Notes: a model not told the origin generated them from the letters alone. A DNA stretch of 39,209 nt from JBMNQS01 sp050944255 (GCA_050944255.1 JBMNQS010000012.1:1-39209), one strand, 5' to 3'. Shown: positions 1-8,031, numbered from the stretch's first letter. Made by a program: numbers and translations.

Positions 1-85
1 CGCGATATCATCGGAAGCTGACGAGAAAGTGACCGCAGAGAGCTGAACATCCTATAAAAGCATATTTTAGGGAGGAAAAAGGGCC

Positions 86-1078
86 ATGAAAAAGATATTG
101 GCAGGTTTGCATTTACCCGAGGAGATCGTCCGCAGGTACAGCGACGAGTTTATCATTGAACATCCTGCGGCGCAGCCCGGAAGGTTCAGCAATGAGGAAC
201 TTGCGGAAAAGTTGTCCGACGCCAGCGGATACCTGGGCGGGTTCCTCAATAAAGAACTGATCGACAAGGCCGAAAAACTTGAGATCGCCTGCAGCTTTGG
301 CGCCGGTTACGACGGTATCGATCATAAATATGCCGGCGAAAAGGGCATCTGGGTCATGAACGCGCCCCACGGCACCACCGAGCCCACGGCCGAGCTCACC
401 ATCACCATCCTGCTCTGCCTTTCAAGAAGGATTCTGAATTTTAACCGACTTCTGCGAAAAACCGGCCAGGTGGGCGGCATATCCGCCTTTGTCGACGCCT
501 TTGACGACGCGCCGTCCCCCACGCCCGTCCATGGAAAGACACTGGGTATCGTCGGCTTCGGCAAGATCGGCAAGGCCGTGGGCAAAAAAGCCAAGGGCCT
601 GGGGATGGACGTGATCTACTACGACGTTTTCAGAGCGCCCGAAGAAACCGAAAAGGAACTGGGCGTTACCTTCGTCTCCTTTGAGGAGCTTCTCAAGACG
701 GCCGACTACGTAACGCTGCACTGCATGTACACCCCTGAAAACCATCATCTGATGGACGCCGAACAGTTTAAACTGATGAAGCCCACCGCCTACTTTATCA
801 ACGCCGGGCGCGGCGGCCTGATGAATGAAAAGGCCCTGATCGACGCGCTGAACGACAAACAGATCCTTGGGGCCGCACTGGACGTGTTCGAGTTTGAGCC
901 CAAGGTCTCTCCCGAGCTCTTTGAAATGGACAGCGTCCTTCTCACCCCCCATATCGGCACCGGCACATACGAGAGCCGCCGCAGTATGGCCATCGAAGCG
1001 CTGGACGGCATTACCGCCCAGCTGAAGGGCGGCACCTCCCCCACCATCGTCAACAGGGAGTTCTTCAAGGCGAAATAG
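86..1078 (+). CDS. D-isomer-specific 2-hydroxyacid dehydrogenase
   Basis: This 330-residue protein has the family layout of an NAD-dependent D-2-hydroxyacid dehydrogenase, a soluble enzyme that interconverts 2-oxoacids and D-2-hydroxyacids. The nucleotide-binding loop GFGKIG lies at residues 157-162. The catalytic trio is visible as Arg242 (in NAGRGG), Glu271 (in DVFEFEP) and His289 (in TPHIG). Length is normal for the family. The start is supported by GGAGG at 71-75. The gene stands alone: a strong terminator follows, and the next genes are convergent. The substrate (glycerate, glyoxylate, lactate, formate or another) cannot be decided from the sequence, so no symbol is given. Confidence 0.9.
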   Translation: MKKILAGLHLPEEIVRRYSDEFIIEHPAAQPGRFSNEELAEKLSDASGYLGGFLNKELIDKAEKLEIACSFGAGYDGIDHKYAGEKGIWVMNAPHGTTEPTAELTITILLCLSRRILNFNRLLRKTGQVGGISAFVDAFDDAPSPTPVHGKTLGIVGFGKIGKAVGKKAKGLGMDVIYYDVFRAPEETEKELGVTFVSFEELLKTADYVTLHCMYTPENHHLMDAEQFKLMKPTAYFINAGRGGLMNEKALIDALNDKQILGAALDVFEFEPKVSPELFEMDSVLLTPHIGTGTYESRRSMAIEALDGITAQLKGGTSPTIVNREFFKAK

Positions 1079-1090
1079 CGTTTCTTAAAA

Positions 1091-1126
1091 AAGAGCCCGT
1101 TCCGGCTAGCCGGAACGGGTTCTTTT
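1091..1126. terminator. Bidirectional intrinsic terminator
   Basis: A 10-bp GC-rich stem (CCCGTTCCGG with CCGGAACGGG, loop CTAG) is extended by A/T pairs and followed by TTCTTTT on the plus strand and an equivalent T-rich tail on the minus strand. It lies between the convergent dehydrogenase and livF genes and can serve both. Confidence 0.9.
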
Positions 1127-1162
1127 ATATGCATCTTTTTTACCGCAGCGGTACCTGGGAAA

Positions 1163-1870
1163 TCAGCCGCCCAGGTAAAGCTCTTTGATTCTCTTGTTTT
1201 CAGCCAGTTCGGCGCCCGTGCCGCTGAGCATCACCTCGCCGGTTTCCAGCACATAGGCGCGGTTGGCGTACTTGAGGGCCAGTTTTGCGTTCTGCTCAAT
1301 GAGCACAATGGTGATCCCCTCTTCGTTAAGCTGGCGGATGGTCTTGAAAATATCCGCCACGATAACAGGCGCAAGCCCCATCGACGGCTCATCCATCAGC
1401 AGCAGCTTGGGCTTGGACATCAGGGCGCGGGCCACCGCCAGCATCTGCTGCTCGCCGCCCGAAAGGCTTCCGCCCTTTTGATGAACGCGCTCCTTGAGCC
1501 GCGGGAAAAGCTCGAAGCCCCTGTCCAGGTCGCTTTGGAGACTGTCGCGTCTCTTGCGGGAATAGGCGCCCATCTTGAGATTTTCCATCACCGACAGCTC
1601 GGGAAAAACCTGCCTTCCCTCGGGAACCTGCACAATCCCCATCTGCACAATCTTATCGGTTCCCACCGTGCGCAGATCGACATCCTGATAGGTGATGGTG
1701 CCCTGATAGGGAAGAATGCCCGATATGCAGGCCAACAGCGTGGTTTTCCCGGCTCCGTTGGCTCCGATGACGGCGACGATTTCACCCTCGTTCACTTCAA
1801 AATCGATGCCTTTGAGGGCCTGGATATTCCCATAGGACGCGGAAAGATTTTCTACTTTCAATATGCTCAT
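1163..1870 (-). CDS. livF: Branched-chain amino acid ABC transporter ATPase (LivF type)
   Basis: This 235-residue ABC ATPase is one of the two nucleotide-binding subunits of a Liv (HAAT-family) importer on the cytoplasmic side of the membrane. The Walker A motif GANGAGKTT is near residues 36-44, the signature LSGGEQQ near 136-142, and the Walker B LLLMDEP near 156-162. The short form and the conserved C-terminal KELYLGG are typical of LivF rather than LivG. The gene is translationally coupled to livG by an ATGA overlap (1867-1870) and is last in its operon, ending at the terminator at 1091-1126. The substrate could be leucine/isoleucine/valine, or another amino acid, amide or urea; the sequence does not decide. 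Confidence 0.92.
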   Translation of the reverse strand: MSILKVENLSASYGNIQALKGIDFEVNEGEIVAVIGANGAGKTTLLACISGILPYQGTITYQDVDLRTVGTDKIVQMGIVQVPEGRQVFPELSVMENLKMGAYSRKRRDSLQSDLDRGFELFPRLKERVHQKGGSLSGGEQQMLAVARALMSKPKLLLMDEPSMGLAPVIVADIFKTIRQLNEEGITIVLIEQNAKLALKYANRAYVLETGEVMLSGTGAELAENKRIKELYLGG

Positions 1871-2640
1871 AATTCAGCTTCCTCCTTGCCCAGATAGGCC
1901 TCGATGACCTGCGGAGTATTCTGAACCTCCTCAGGAACGCCTTCGCAGATTTTCTGGCCGTGGTCAAGCACCGTGACAAGGTCTGAAACCCCCATGGCAA
2001 CGCGCATATTGTGCTCGACCAAAAGGACCGTCACCCCCGAATCCCTGATCTTGTAGATCAGATTGATCAGCTCTCCGGTTTCCGTCGGGTTCATGCCGGC
2101 GCAAGGCTCGTCAAGCATAATGATCTTGGGTTCGCTGGCAAGGGCGCGGGCGATCTCCAGTGTGCGCTTTCTGCCGTAAGGCAGATTCCCCGCCAGTGTG
2201 GATTCATAATTACTCAGGCCTACAAATTCCAGGATTTCCCGGGATTTCTCCCGGCACAGATTCTCTTCCCGCTTCATTTTGGGCGTATGCAGCAAGGTGG
2301 CCCACACACCGCTCTTGGTTTCGATATGCCTGCCCACCATGACGTTCTGAAGCGCGGAAAGGGTATCAAAAAGCTGAATGTTCTGGAAAGTGCGCGCGAT
2401 GCCGTGCGCCGTCACCTTGTGCGGCTTCAGCTTTGTGATGTCGATGCCGTCAAACTCCACAACGCCGGCCGTGGGGATATAGATGCCGGATATTACATTG
2501 AAAAAGGTGGTCTTACCCGCTCCGTTGGGCCCGATCAGCGCCCGGATTTCTCCCTCCTGAATGGACATGTCGACGCAGTCCACCGCCTTTAAGCCGCCGA
2601 ACTGCATGGTCACATTCTTCGCTTCCAATAATACTCCCAT
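1867..2640 (-). CDS. livG: Branched-chain amino acid ABC transporter ATPase (LivG type)
   Basis: This 257-residue ABC ATPase is the second nucleotide-binding subunit of the Liv-type importer. The Walker A GPNGAGKTT is near residue 37, and a Walker B IIMLDEPCAGMNP followed by an H-loop (LLVEHNM) is seen further on. LivG proteins carry a longer insert between Walker A and the signature than LivF, and this one does. The signature region reads LPYGRKRTLEIARAL, a known LivG variation of LSGGQ. The start codon overlaps the livM stop by one base (TGATG), so translation is probably coupled. Confidence 0.92.
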   Translation of the reverse strand: MGVLLEAKNVTMQFGGLKAVDCVDMSIQEGEIRALIGPNGAGKTTFFNVISGIYIPTAGVVEFDGIDITKLKPHKVTAHGIARTFQNIQLFDTLSALQNVMVGRHIETKSGVWATLLHTPKMKREENLCREKSREILEFVGLSNYESTLAGNLPYGRKRTLEIARALASEPKIIMLDEPCAGMNPTETGELINLIYKIRDSGVTVLLVEHNMRVAMGVSDLVTVLDHGQKICEGVPEEVQNTPQVIEAYLGKEEAEL

Positions 2641-3689
2641 CAGTCCGTCTCCTTATCGATAGTTTCTGACGCATCCGGCCCGGAGGCCGCACCTTTACCG
2701 CCGGTTTCCACGATGGCTTTCCTCGTCCACTTGGATTTTATCCATGTGGCAATCGAAGTGTAGCCGCCGTAGAACCCCGTGGGCATAAACAGGAACACAA
2801 GCACAATGATCAGCCCGTAAACCCCGTCCAGATAGTTGGCAAACGGGCGAAGCAGCTCGGGCAGCGTACCCATGATCAGCGTGCCCACCAGCGGTCCGGG
2901 AATCGTTCCCATGCCGCCGGCAACGGTCATGGTCAGCAGTTTGACCGACATTTTATTGAACATGTCGGCGCTCAGATACGTGAGATTGGCGGCGAAAATG
3001 GTACCCGCCAGTCCGGCGAAGCCTGCCGATATGCCGCAGACAAGAAACTTATAGCCCGTTACGTTGATGCCCATGGCCGCCGCCGCGATGGGACTGGTCT
3101 TGATCGCCTGGAAGGCGCGGCCTGTCTTGGAATTTACAAGACGATAACACAGGAGTATACACACGATGGCAAGCGCCAGCGCAATAAAGTAAAGGTAGAA
3201 GGTATAGTCCTTCATCTTGTCAATGCCGAAAATCTGAAACCTGGGAATGCCGGTCAGCCCGTTGGCGCCGCCGGTCAGCCACTTCTCGTTGACGATAAAC
3301 GCCGAAACCGCCCTGGCAAAGCCAACGGTGGCCATCGCCAGGAATATGGCGTTCAGCCGGCTGCAGGCCACGCCTATAAAAAGACCGATCAGAAAGGAAA
3401 TTACAATCGCCAGCACAATACCCACCAGCTGGCTGCCGGGAAAGTCAAACATCTTGCAGAAGATGCCGTAGGCATATCCGCCGATACACATGAACGCGCT
3501 GTGCCCCAGCGAAATCTGGCCGGTATAGCCCAGCAGCAGATTCAGGCTCGAAGCAAGGATCGCAAAGTAGCAAAACGAGGTAATGATATTCATATAGTAG
3601 TTGGTTCTGGGAAGAACAAAGGGAAGGACGATCATAAGAAGGATAGCGACCGCCACGGCAATCTTGGTTGGTTTTTTAACTTTTTCCAT
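2640..3689 (-). CDS. livM: Branched-chain amino acid ABC transporter permease (LivM type)
   Basis: This 349-residue polytopic membrane protein is one of the two permease subunits of the Liv importer. About nine to ten hydrophobic segments run through residues 10-310, followed by a charged cytoplasmic tail of about 35 residues. The conserved stretch with NLLLGYTGQISLGHSAF near residues 50-66 and the later AGLAGTIFA are characteristic of the BPD_transp_2 family. It lies 12 bp downstream of livH and overlaps livG by one base. The ribosome binding site is AAAGGGG before the ATG. Confidence 0.92.
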   Translation of the reverse strand: MEKVKKPTKIAVAVAILLMIVLPFVLPRTNYYMNIITSFCYFAILASSLNLLLGYTGQISLGHSAFMCIGGYAYGIFCKMFDFPGSQLVGIVLAIVISFLIGLFIGVACSRLNAIFLAMATVGFARAVSAFIVNEKWLTGGANGLTGIPRFQIFGIDKMKDYTFYLYFIALALAIVCILLCYRLVNSKTGRAFQAIKTSPIAAAAMGINVTGYKFLVCGISAGFAGLAGTIFAANLTYLSADMFNKMSVKLLTMTVAGGMGTIPGPLVGTLIMGTLPELLRPFANYLDGVYGLIIVLVFLFMPTGFYGGYTSIATWIKSKWTRKAIVETGGKGAASGPDASETIDKETD

Positions 3690-3701
3690 AATTTTTCCCC
3701 T

Positions 3702-4589
3702 TTACACCTTGGTGATGCTGCGCTGGCCAAGCAGGCCCTGCGGCCGCCAGAAGAGTATGATGATAAGAACCGCGAAAGAAAACACGTCCTTATAGGCGGA
3801 AGAAATATAGAATGAACCAAGCGTTTCGATCACGCCGAGGATAATCCCGCCAAGCACGGCCCCCGGAAGGCTTCCAAACCCGCCCATCACCGCGGCGATC
3901 ATCGCCTTGTTTCCGGTGATTGTCCCCATGGCAAAGCTGACCGAAAACTTCGGCGCCATCAATACGCCGGCTATCGCGGCAAGCGCCGCCGCCAGAATAA
4001 ACGTGATGGCAATGATATTGGTCAGCTTAACGCCCATCAGCTGGGCCGCCTTGCGGTTCATTGAAACCGCGTTCATGGCTATCCCGGTTTTGGTGCGCGT
4101 CATAAAGAAGGCAAGGATCACCATAAGGGTACCACAGATCACGATCAGCCAGATGCTTTCAGGAGAAATGGAGATCGTCTGTCCCAAAACCTGGTAATTG
4201 CGCCCCGCCGGATCAAAGATGGTGGACATTTTGTAGTTGTCCGATCCCCAAATGCTCTTTGCAATGGTTTGTATGACAAACTGCATGCCCATGGTGGTAA
4301 TCAGAAGGCCCATTCCGCCGGTTTTATACATGGGCCTATAGGCAAGCCGCTCGACGATGAGCATGAGCACCACCGTTGCGATAATGGAGCCGAAAAAGGC
4401 CACCAAAACGGGCAGGCCCCACAAAACACCTACCTGAAAACCGGCAAATGCGCCGAACATATAAAATTCGCCCTGCGCAAAGTGCCCCATTTTCATTGTG
4501 CTGTAAATAATACTGTATCCCAGGGCAATCAGCGCATACAGCACCCCTTGCGCTATACCGCTGATCACACACTGCAAAAATATAGCCAT
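3702..4589 (-). CDS. livH: Branched-chain amino acid ABC transporter permease (LivH type)
   Basis: This 295-residue polytopic inner-membrane permease pairs with LivM. The N-terminal YALIALGYSIIYSTMKMGHFAQGEF motif region (residues about 18-42) and the later MGGFGSLPGAVLGG are hallmarks of LivH. Eight or so hydrophobic helices are visible and the length is typical. The start is preceded by GAGGAG. It opens the livHMGF group. The substrate-binding gene lies upstream, separated by a 330-bp spacer with a strong hairpin. Confidence 0.92.
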   Translation of the reverse strand: MAIFLQCVISGIAQGVLYALIALGYSIIYSTMKMGHFAQGEFYMFGAFAGFQVGVLWGLPVLVAFFGSIIATVVLMLIVERLAYRPMYKTGGMGLLITTMGMQFVIQTIAKSIWGSDNYKMSTIFDPAGRNYQVLGQTISISPESIWLIVICGTLMVILAFFMTRTKTGIAMNAVSMNRKAAQLMGVKLTNIIAITFILAAALAAIAGVLMAPKFSVSFAMGTITGNKAMIAAVMGGFGSLPGAVLGGIILGVIETLGSFYISSAYKDVFSFAVLIIILFWRPQGLLGQRSITKV

Positions 4590-4861
4590 GACGATTTCAA
4601 CTCCTCAAGCTCGAATTTTAGAACGGTCAAGACGCCCGGCCGGCCGAAGCATCCGCGTACAGCTATGCAACCCCGGGGATTTTTTGCAGGCCATAAACCG
4701 CGGGGTTCCCCTTACTCTTTCGACAAAAATCCGGTTAAAAAACATTTCCGCATAGGCCAAGGACAGTCTTTTCCGGTCACTGCCCCGGCAGGCGCATATC
4801 GCGGCTTCATGCGGCAATGGGGTTTTCGTCCCTGCAACTGCCGTAACAGCAGTTGTTACGC

Positions 4862-4897
4862 ACTTATGGCTGGAGTGTAACGTCTCCAGCCATAAGT
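4862..4897. other. Intercistronic hairpin between the binding-protein gene and livH
   Basis: The 330-bp spacer 4590-4919 holds no convincing gene. Its main feature is a perfect 14-bp inverted repeat (ACTTATGGCTGGAG with CTCCAGCCATAAGT, 8-nt loop). A smaller GTAAC/GTTAC hairpin follows at about 4843-4859. Neither is followed by a T-run in the minus (transcribed) direction. It therefore looks more like an mRNA-stabilising or partial-termination element than a full terminator. Such elements are common where binding-protein mRNA must exceed permease mRNA; that role here is inference. Confidence 0.6.
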
Positions 4898-4919
4898 ACG
4901 GTACTACCAAGCGGTTATA

Positions 4920-6083
4920 TTATTTCGGATAGGCTTTGGACATGGTGCCGTCCGCATGCCACATACCTACGTTTCCTTTGGCCAGGCCGCGGCCGTCGTC
5001 AAACGCGCCATAGTCCCAGTCGCCCTGGACGCCGGTACGCTTCACGTTGGAAAGCGCGTCGTTGAGCTTGACCGTGAAATCGTCGGCATCCACATCGTAG
5101 ACGCCCATATCGTTCAGTGCCTGAGCTATGTTGTATACCGCGTCGTAAACACGGGCGGGAACGTCGCCGGGGGGAAGGTTCAGCTTATCGTTCTTCGTGT
5201 AGTCCTCCGTGAACCGATTCACAAAAGGATCATCCGGATTGGGGATATAGCCGGTGGGGAAAACAACGCCCTCCAGGTCCTCATGCGGCCAGAGCTCGAG
5301 CATGATGGGCTGGGCAAAGGAGGTGCTGCCGCAATAGTAGATATCATTGGGAACATCGCCGATGAGGCTTTCGATCTGCTGGTAGGCCGTATAGGTGTTT
5401 GCATTTTGCAGGCCATAGCCGATAATAGCCTGTGCCTGGGCTCCCTTCGCCTTGAGGATCTGCGCCGTAAAGTCGGTATCGTCGGTAGCAAACAGCTCAT
5501 AGCCTACCGCGGGCTTTCCAAGCCTCTCCAGCTCGGTCATGACGGCCTCCGCGCCGGCCATGCCGCCCTCGTCGTTTCTAGCCAGCAGGAAGACTCTTTC
5601 AAGTCCCTTTTCCTCTACGAGATACTCGGCAAGCACGCCGGCGGCGTCCGCGTCGGTCACCGTGCCGATATGGAAGTAATCCCAGCCCTGCTGCACCGAA
5701 GCAGGCCCTGAAACGATTCCGATCAGAGGTATTTCCGCATCCTCGAAAAACTGTCCCGAAACAAGTATCATCGTGGTGAGAACGTGTCCGATGCAAACAT
5801 CCACCTCATTGTTTAAGGCAAGGCTCGCGGCAGTGGGCGCGCCGTCGGTGGTGCCCTGATCATCGAAATATTCGAACTTGAGCGTGTAATTCTCCAGGAA
5901 ACCGTCTGCCTCCAGATGCTGCACAGCCGTTTCAATAGCGGCCTGGTAAAGCTCGCCGGTACGGGCCATCGTACCGCTGAGCGGACACATGACGCCCACA
6001 AGAACCTCCTGTTTTTCAGCAGAAGCGCCACCGGGTGTCGTCTCGCCGGAAGGCCCGCAACCGTAAAGGATAGTAGCCATCAT
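4920..6083 (-). CDS. livK: Liv-type ABC transporter substrate-binding lipoprotein (start apparently frameshifted)
   Basis: This 387-residue open frame belongs to the periplasmic-binding-protein type I (Peripla_BP_6) family, the extracellular receptor of a Liv importer. The mature part begins after a lipobox ending LYGC, followed by a Gly/Ser/Thr/Pro-rich linker, then VGVMCPLSG near residue 30, the usual first beta strand. The first in-frame ATG (6083) falls in the middle of the signal peptide. The codons immediately upstream read in frame as a Lys-containing n-region and a hydrophobic core, but no start codon exists in that frame (see 6084-6145). The gene heads the cluster livK-livH-livM-livG-livF. 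The ligand is not predictable; leucine/valine is only the family default. Confidence 0.85.
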   Translation of the reverse strand: MMATILYGCGPSGETTPGGASAEKQEVLVGVMCPLSGTMARTGELYQAAIETAVQHLEADGFLENYTLKFEYFDDQGTTDGAPTAASLALNNEVDVCIGHVLTTMILVSGQFFEDAEIPLIGIVSGPASVQQGWDYFHIGTVTDADAAGVLAEYLVEEKGLERVFLLARNDEGGMAGAEAVMTELERLGKPAVGYELFATDDTDFTAQILKAKGAQAQAIIGYGLQNANTYTAYQQIESLIGDVPNDIYYCGSTSFAQPIMLELWPHEDLEGVVFPTGYIPNPDDPFVNRFTEDYTKNDKLNLPPGDVPARVYDAVYNIAQALNDMGVYDVDADDFTVKLNDALSNVKRTGVQGDWDYGAFDDGRGLAKGNVGMWHADGTMSKAYPK

Positions 6084-6145
6084 GGCGATAATAAGAATTA
6101 GTGTAATCGTCTTTGATGAGTTTTTTTCATAGAACCATTCCCTCC
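6084..6145 (-). other. Signal-peptide region with a one-base frame disruption in an A7 run
   Basis: On the minus strand GGAGG (6141-6145) is followed ten bases later by ATG (6128-6130), then seven A residues. Read from that ATG the frame stops after ten codons. With one extra A, or after a -1 slip on the A-run, it reads Met-Lys-Lys-Asn-Ser-Ser and continues through ITLILIIAMMATILYGC straight into the annotated binding protein, giving a textbook lipoprotein signal. The alternative ATG at 6136-6138 stops after three codons. The disruption is seen directly; whether it is an assembly error, a mutation or slippage is unknown. Confidence 0.75.
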
Positions 6146-6268
6146 AGTTAATTTTAGCCCCGCATAAATATAGATGTTAGAGTTCTGAAAGACATAAAAC
6201 AATACAGTAACCTTGGAATGCTATGAACCGGATATAAGAATATGTTTCTTTTGACGCGCCAAATCCCC

Positions 6269-6298
6269 CCCTTTAAATTATGATGTGCTCCCTTTAAA
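6269..6298. repeat. Direct repeat CCCTTTAAA, two copies 21 bp apart, upstream of the liv cluster
   Basis: CCCTTTAAA occurs at 6269-6277 and 6290-6298, a spacing of two helical turns. It lies 140-170 bp before the proposed livK start, a reasonable place for a regulator site. The larger region 6146-6956 holds no recognisable gene apart from the tiny frame at 6791-6841. Several 65-80-codon open frames there show no family features. Base composition becomes AT-rich from about 6560. No clear -35/-10 pair for the liv cluster could be assigned. Confidence 0.3.
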
Positions 6299-6790
6299 GT
6301 AGACCGTACAATAACAAAGTTAAATGAAGTGGCGGGAGCCGTCGTATAGGACTGGTTGCAAAGATACCCGCAGATATCCAAAGTACAAACCGTAAAAATA
6401 TTCGGCAGTATGGAAGGTCAGCATAAATCCGCCAGGCACCCAGAAAACAGCCGGAACGTTTCAGGCATGGCCGCGAAAATACGAAACCCAAGAGAAGAAA
6501 GAACGCTATCCCCGAAGAAATTATATACGCTCCCCGTAAGCGAAAAAAAGAGACTATGAGAGATTACCCGTCCAAGCATAATTCGTTGAATTTACGACAA
6601 TTTGTTTTATTCTACATGGTCCGCTTTAAAATGTCAATATTGCTCAAACGGACTATTTACATTTTTTCATATATTTACCGCGAATCTTCTCCATTAAACG
6701 CCAAAAATCTCCCTGTTTCGACTTCATATATCCCCTATTGCCCGTACGGTTCCTTCAAGCCCCTTTGTTGCCACACCCCTATCAAAAGTA

Positions 6791-6841
6791 CTAAATAGAA
6801 TAAATAAGCAGAATCCAATAAAATAGCCTTTTCATAGTCAT
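6791..6841 (-). CDS. Possible 16-residue hydrophobic peptide behind a strong promoter
   Basis: Read on the minus strand, AAAAGGAG (about 6844-6851) precedes ATG at 6841, and a second in-frame ATG at 6835. The frame MTMKRLFYWILLIYSI ends at TAG (6791-6793). It is a short, very hydrophobic peptide with a basic N-terminus. Its support is its position: it lies directly behind a near-consensus promoter (6858-6886) divergent from an XRE regulator. It could be a leader peptide, a small membrane peptide or toxin, or chance. A different reading frame continues past it with more hydrophobic codons but lacks a start. No homologue is recognised. Confidence 0.25.
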   Translation of the reverse strand: MTMKRLFYWILLIYSI

Positions 6842-6857
6842 CACTCCTTTTAGCCTT

Positions 6858-6886
6858 AGTATAATCAAAAAGTCCTCTGGGGTCAA
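6858..6886 (-). promoter_or_regulatory. Near-consensus sigma-A promoter with overlapping palindromic operator
   Basis: On the minus strand TTGACC (6881-6886) is separated by exactly 17 bp from TATACT (6858-6863), close to the consensus. A palindrome GGTCA-AG-TGACC (6881-6892) covers the -35 element. The gene for an XRE regulator begins 65 bp away in the opposite direction. The natural inference is that this regulator binds the palindrome and represses the promoter. Confidence 0.7.
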
Positions 6887-6956
6887 GTGACCTCATTAAA
6901 TATATGGTTCTCTTCTACAATTAAATTAATTATTTGTTAGGAAGGTTTCTAGCCAT

Positions 6957-7193
6957 ATGGTATCTAAGGAAATAATTGGAAGAATTATTCGACAATTGCG
7001 CGAAAGCAAGGGAATGACTCAGGAAGTGCTAAGCGGATTGGCAGGTTTGGACAGAACTCATTATAGTAAGATTGAACGCGGATTACGCAGCCCAACCATA
7101 GACACCTTGTTTAAGATCTCCGCCGCTCTAGAAATATCACCTCAACTTTTAATCGAGAAGATAGAGATGGAAACCAACCATATAAAAAAATGA
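6957..7193 (+). CDS. XRE-family helix-turn-helix transcriptional regulator
   Basis: This 78-residue protein consists almost entirely of one HTH_3 (Cro/C1-type) DNA-binding domain. The pattern IGRIIRQLRESKGMTQEVLSGLAGLDRTHYSKIERG (residues about 7-42) holds the two helices and the SKIERG recognition end, followed by PTIDTLFKISAALEI. It is a stand-alone domain without a sensor part, as in phage- or stress-type repressors. GGAAGG lies about ten bases before the ATG. It diverges from a strong minus-strand promoter overlapped by a palindrome, its probable target. The gene is AT-richer than the flanking chromosome, consistent with acquisition by transfer. Confidence 0.9.
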   Translation: MVSKEIIGRIIRQLRESKGMTQEVLSGLAGLDRTHYSKIERGLRSPTIDTLFKISAALEISPQLLIEKIEMETNHIKK

Positions 7194-7254
7194 ATACATT
7201 TATTACGCATGCACGGACGCCGTGGAAGGCAAGCTCCGAAACTGCTGAAGCGTG

Positions 7255-7323
7255 AGGCGCCAAAGCAAAATTTCCCGCCGTCCTTCCCTGTAAACCGTCG
7301 GACGGCAGGCATAAATGGCGCCT
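7255..7323. repeat. Nested inverted repeats
   Basis: Outer arms AGGCGCCA (7255-7262) and TGGCGCCT (7316-7323) enclose inner arms GCCGTCC (7277-7283) and GGACGGC (7300-7306). The structure lies between the convergent XRE and LysE genes. There is no T-run, so it is not a standard terminator. Confidence 0.4.
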
Positions 7324-7332
7324 GTGAAACGC

Positions 7333-7917
7333 TTAAATAAAAAGAGAAACCGCGCTATATACGAGAAGCAGGCCCATAAGTGCATTAAAGAGCCTTTCGT
7401 ACTTGGATAAGACCCTTTGGAAAAAAACGCCGAAAGCCGCCCAACAGGAAGTGGCCATAAACCCTATAAAGGCAAGGAGTAACGAAAAAAGCATTAAACT
7501 TGTGTGCGATTTATAGTACGGAATGATAAAGTTCGCTATAACCGTAATCCCATATAAAATGACTTTTATATTGATAAATTGCAGCAACATGCCTGAAAGA
7601 AACGTGTTTAATTTCTCATCCCTTTTTTCACCATTGTGCGGTTTGCTGCTGACAATCTTATATGCAAGATATAGCATATATACCGCTCCGATAATACTCA
7701 TAACCGTTTTAATTTTAGGCACTACGCTATATAAAACCAAGCTGAAATAACTGCACAAAAGCATGATGACTAGAAACCCTGCCGAAACTCCGAGAATAAA
7801 TTTTTGCGTCTTTTTAAATCCAAACTGATTGGCGTTTGTCATAGACATAATATTGTTGGGTCCAGGGGTAAATGTTGTTACAAAAACATAGGATAAAAAC
7901 GGCACCAAAGGAAACAT
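7333..7917 (-). CDS. LysE/RhtB-family amino acid exporter
   Basis: This 194-residue integral membrane protein has about six hydrophobic segments. The family signature FTPGPNNIMSM lies near residues 16-26, and NIKVILYG in the second half also fits LysE/RhtB transporters, which export amino acids or related metabolites in exchange for protons. Length is typical (about 190-210). The gene is divergent from an XRE-cupin regulator, an arrangement that usually means the regulator senses the exported compound. The sequence is AT-richer than the neighbouring chromosomal genes. The exported compound cannot be predicted. Confidence 0.88.
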   Translation of the reverse strand: MFPLVPFLSYVFVTTFTPGPNNIMSMTNANQFGFKKTQKFILGVSAGFLVIMLLCSYFSLVLYSVVPKIKTVMSIIGAVYMLYLAYKIVSSKPHNGEKRDEKLNTFLSGMLLQFINIKVILYGITVIANFIIPYYKSHTSLMLFSLLLAFIGFMATSCWAAFGVFFQRVLSKYERLFNALMGLLLVYSAVSLFI

Positions 7918-7943
7918 CGCTATTCAACCCCCACAAAGTATGC

Positions 7944-8001
7944 TATCATGTACAAAAAGCACGTTATCACGTACGTTCGCTATTATTATACACCTGAACG
8001 T
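7944..8001 (+). promoter_or_regulatory. Promoter and operator region between the LysE gene and the XRE-cupin gene
   Basis: A plus-strand promoter reads TTATCA (7964-7969), 17 bp, TATACA (7987-7992). A direct repeat TATCATGTAC (7944-7953) / TATCACGTAC (7965-7974), 21 bp apart, overlaps the -35. An inverted repeat ACGTTC (7973-7978) / GAACGT (7996-8001) flanks the -10. This is a plausible binding region for the adjacent XRE-cupin protein controlling both divergent genes. It also shows that the ATG at 7948 lies upstream of the likely transcript start. Confidence 0.5.
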
Positions 8002-8031
8002 TATATTGCACAAGAGGGGGATGAGTTCTTT

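Noticed and set aside
6700..6841. Resemblance of the minus-strand frames to an AgrD-like cyclic-lactone autoinducer (hydrophobic helix, then a tail ending QRGLKEPYGQ)
   Set aside because: The helix and tail are in different reading frames, no cysteine is present for the thiolactone, and no AgrB gene is nearby.
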